A model generated the notes under the pieces. The model did no database searches and was not told where the DNA came from. It saw only the letters and a program-made list of their open reading frames with translations. From assembly GCA_964016985.1 (NCBI GenBank), contig OZ024823.1, positions 134,684,112 through 134,748,111 of the forward strand: DNA of 64,000 nucleotides, written 5' to 3'. The stretch's first letter is position 1; the number at the start of each line of letters is the position of its first letter. Below are positions 63,605 to 64,000 of this stretch, piece after piece. The position numbers and the translations under genes are program-made. Source of the stretch: Anodontia alba (taxonomy: Eukaryota; Mollusca; Bivalvia; Lucinida; Lucinidae).

Positions 63605-63823
63605 CTCTGTATCCTTGGTTACAGCGACATACATAAAAGCCCTGACTATCTTGCCCACAACGTGCATTGGGATCGCACAAATCAGCCTGTCGGCAGTCGT
63701 AGGGTTCGCACCTGGTGCCGTCTCCTTGATAACCAGCGGAACATACACATCTGTATTCTTGTGTATACTGGTCCTGAACACACTCTGCATTGGGATGACA
63801 GTCATCACAGACCGTTGGATAGG
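63605..63823 (-). CDS. NID: nidogen exon: EGF-like modules 1 and 2
   Basis: The acceptor is cgtattatttatag and the donor TACAGAG-GTATTA; phase 1 to phase 1, 73 codons. It encodes TVCDDCHPNAECVQDQY, then TQEYRCVCSAGYQGDGTRC, EPYDCRQADLCDPNARCG, FYVCRCNQGYRG. Module 2 is completed by the next exon at 61894. Entry in phase 1 implies another exon upstream, beyond the window or not recognised in 63824-64000. Confidence 0.95.
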
Positions 63824-64000
63824 CTATAAATAATACGATAAAATGAATTAAGAAATAAATTACCATGAGGAATAGTCTCATAGATGTATAATGCTGAAAT
63901 GAATACAACATAATTAGGTCAGATTGTCATAAAAAAATGTTGAAAATAATGATATTACGAGTTCTTGTTGTAATAAGACATTATCATATGAAAATGCGGA

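Larger units (their letters stand above)
47775..63823 (-). other. NID: nidogen gene, 3' part (ten exons seen)
   Basis: Ten minus-strand exons with good splice sites and matching phases join into one frame of 488 full codons and a stop. Domain order: five EGF-like modules, a YWTD (LDLR class B) propeller, and one C-terminal EGF module. The order and details (NP-R-A/G-I, DLGLPNGLT, RLYGLT...CP before the last EGF) match the C-terminal half of vertebrate nidogens. Nidogens are secreted basement-membrane proteins; in vertebrates the propeller binds laminin gamma chain and the G2 domain binds collagen IV and perlecan. The NIDO and G2F domains must lie beyond 64 kb. Introns hold the repeats listed between the exons. 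Confidence 0.92.

Overview
The window is nuclear DNA of an invertebrate animal, most likely a bivalve or other mollusc. This rests on small exons with GT/AG introns, AT-rich DNA, two conserved animal genes, and a heavy load of LINEs, tRNA-derived SINEs, fold-back MITEs and minisatellites of the kind I know from mollusc genomes. The species call is inference. No prokaryotic operon, CRISPR array, rRNA gene or functional tRNA gene was found.

Genes. (1) 3659-8309, minus strand: two internal exons of an ANGEL-type protein (CCR4-related endonuclease/exonuclease/phosphatase family). A long serine-rich N-terminal exon is followed by the start of the catalytic domain; the rest should lie left of the window. 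The second exon ends inside a 21-bp minisatellite whose units carry copies of the exon end and its 5' splice site. (2) 21551-24379, plus strand: four exon-like blocks of an unrecognised acidic protein, with an internal duplication and a 2-nt slippage frameshift. (3) 47775-63823, minus strand: ten exons with compatible phases and a stop codon form the 3' part of a nidogen gene (five EGF-like modules, a YWTD/LDLR-B propeller, a last EGF module). Nidogen is an extracellular basement-membrane linker; the 5' part (NIDO, G2F) lies beyond 64 kb.

Mobile DNA. 1-86 is the N-terminus of a mariner-type transposase. 9.5-15 kb is a nest of DNA-transposon-like repeats with a TA-flanked Tigger/pogo-like insertion whose empty site is kept in a paralogous copy. 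16-19.7 kb holds SINEs with target-site duplications and a 5'-truncated LINE dropped into a tandem array. 24.9-29.4 kb is a nearly complete LINE with two nonsense codons. 32.3-35.3 kb holds a LINE tail and a decayed Ty3/gypsy pol piece in which integrase appears to precede the RT region. 33.6-38.4 and 42-44 kb are minisatellites and a ~700-bp direct duplication. The nidogen introns contain two LINE fragments, several SINE-like repeats and a 2.9-kb block of 144-bp and 343-bp tandem units.

Nothing indicates that the three genes act together. ANGEL proteins act in RNA metabolism, nidogen is extracellular, and the space between is a transposon sink. Exon boundaries were placed by eye from splice consensus and phase, and repeat boundaries are approximate unless a target-site duplication is given.
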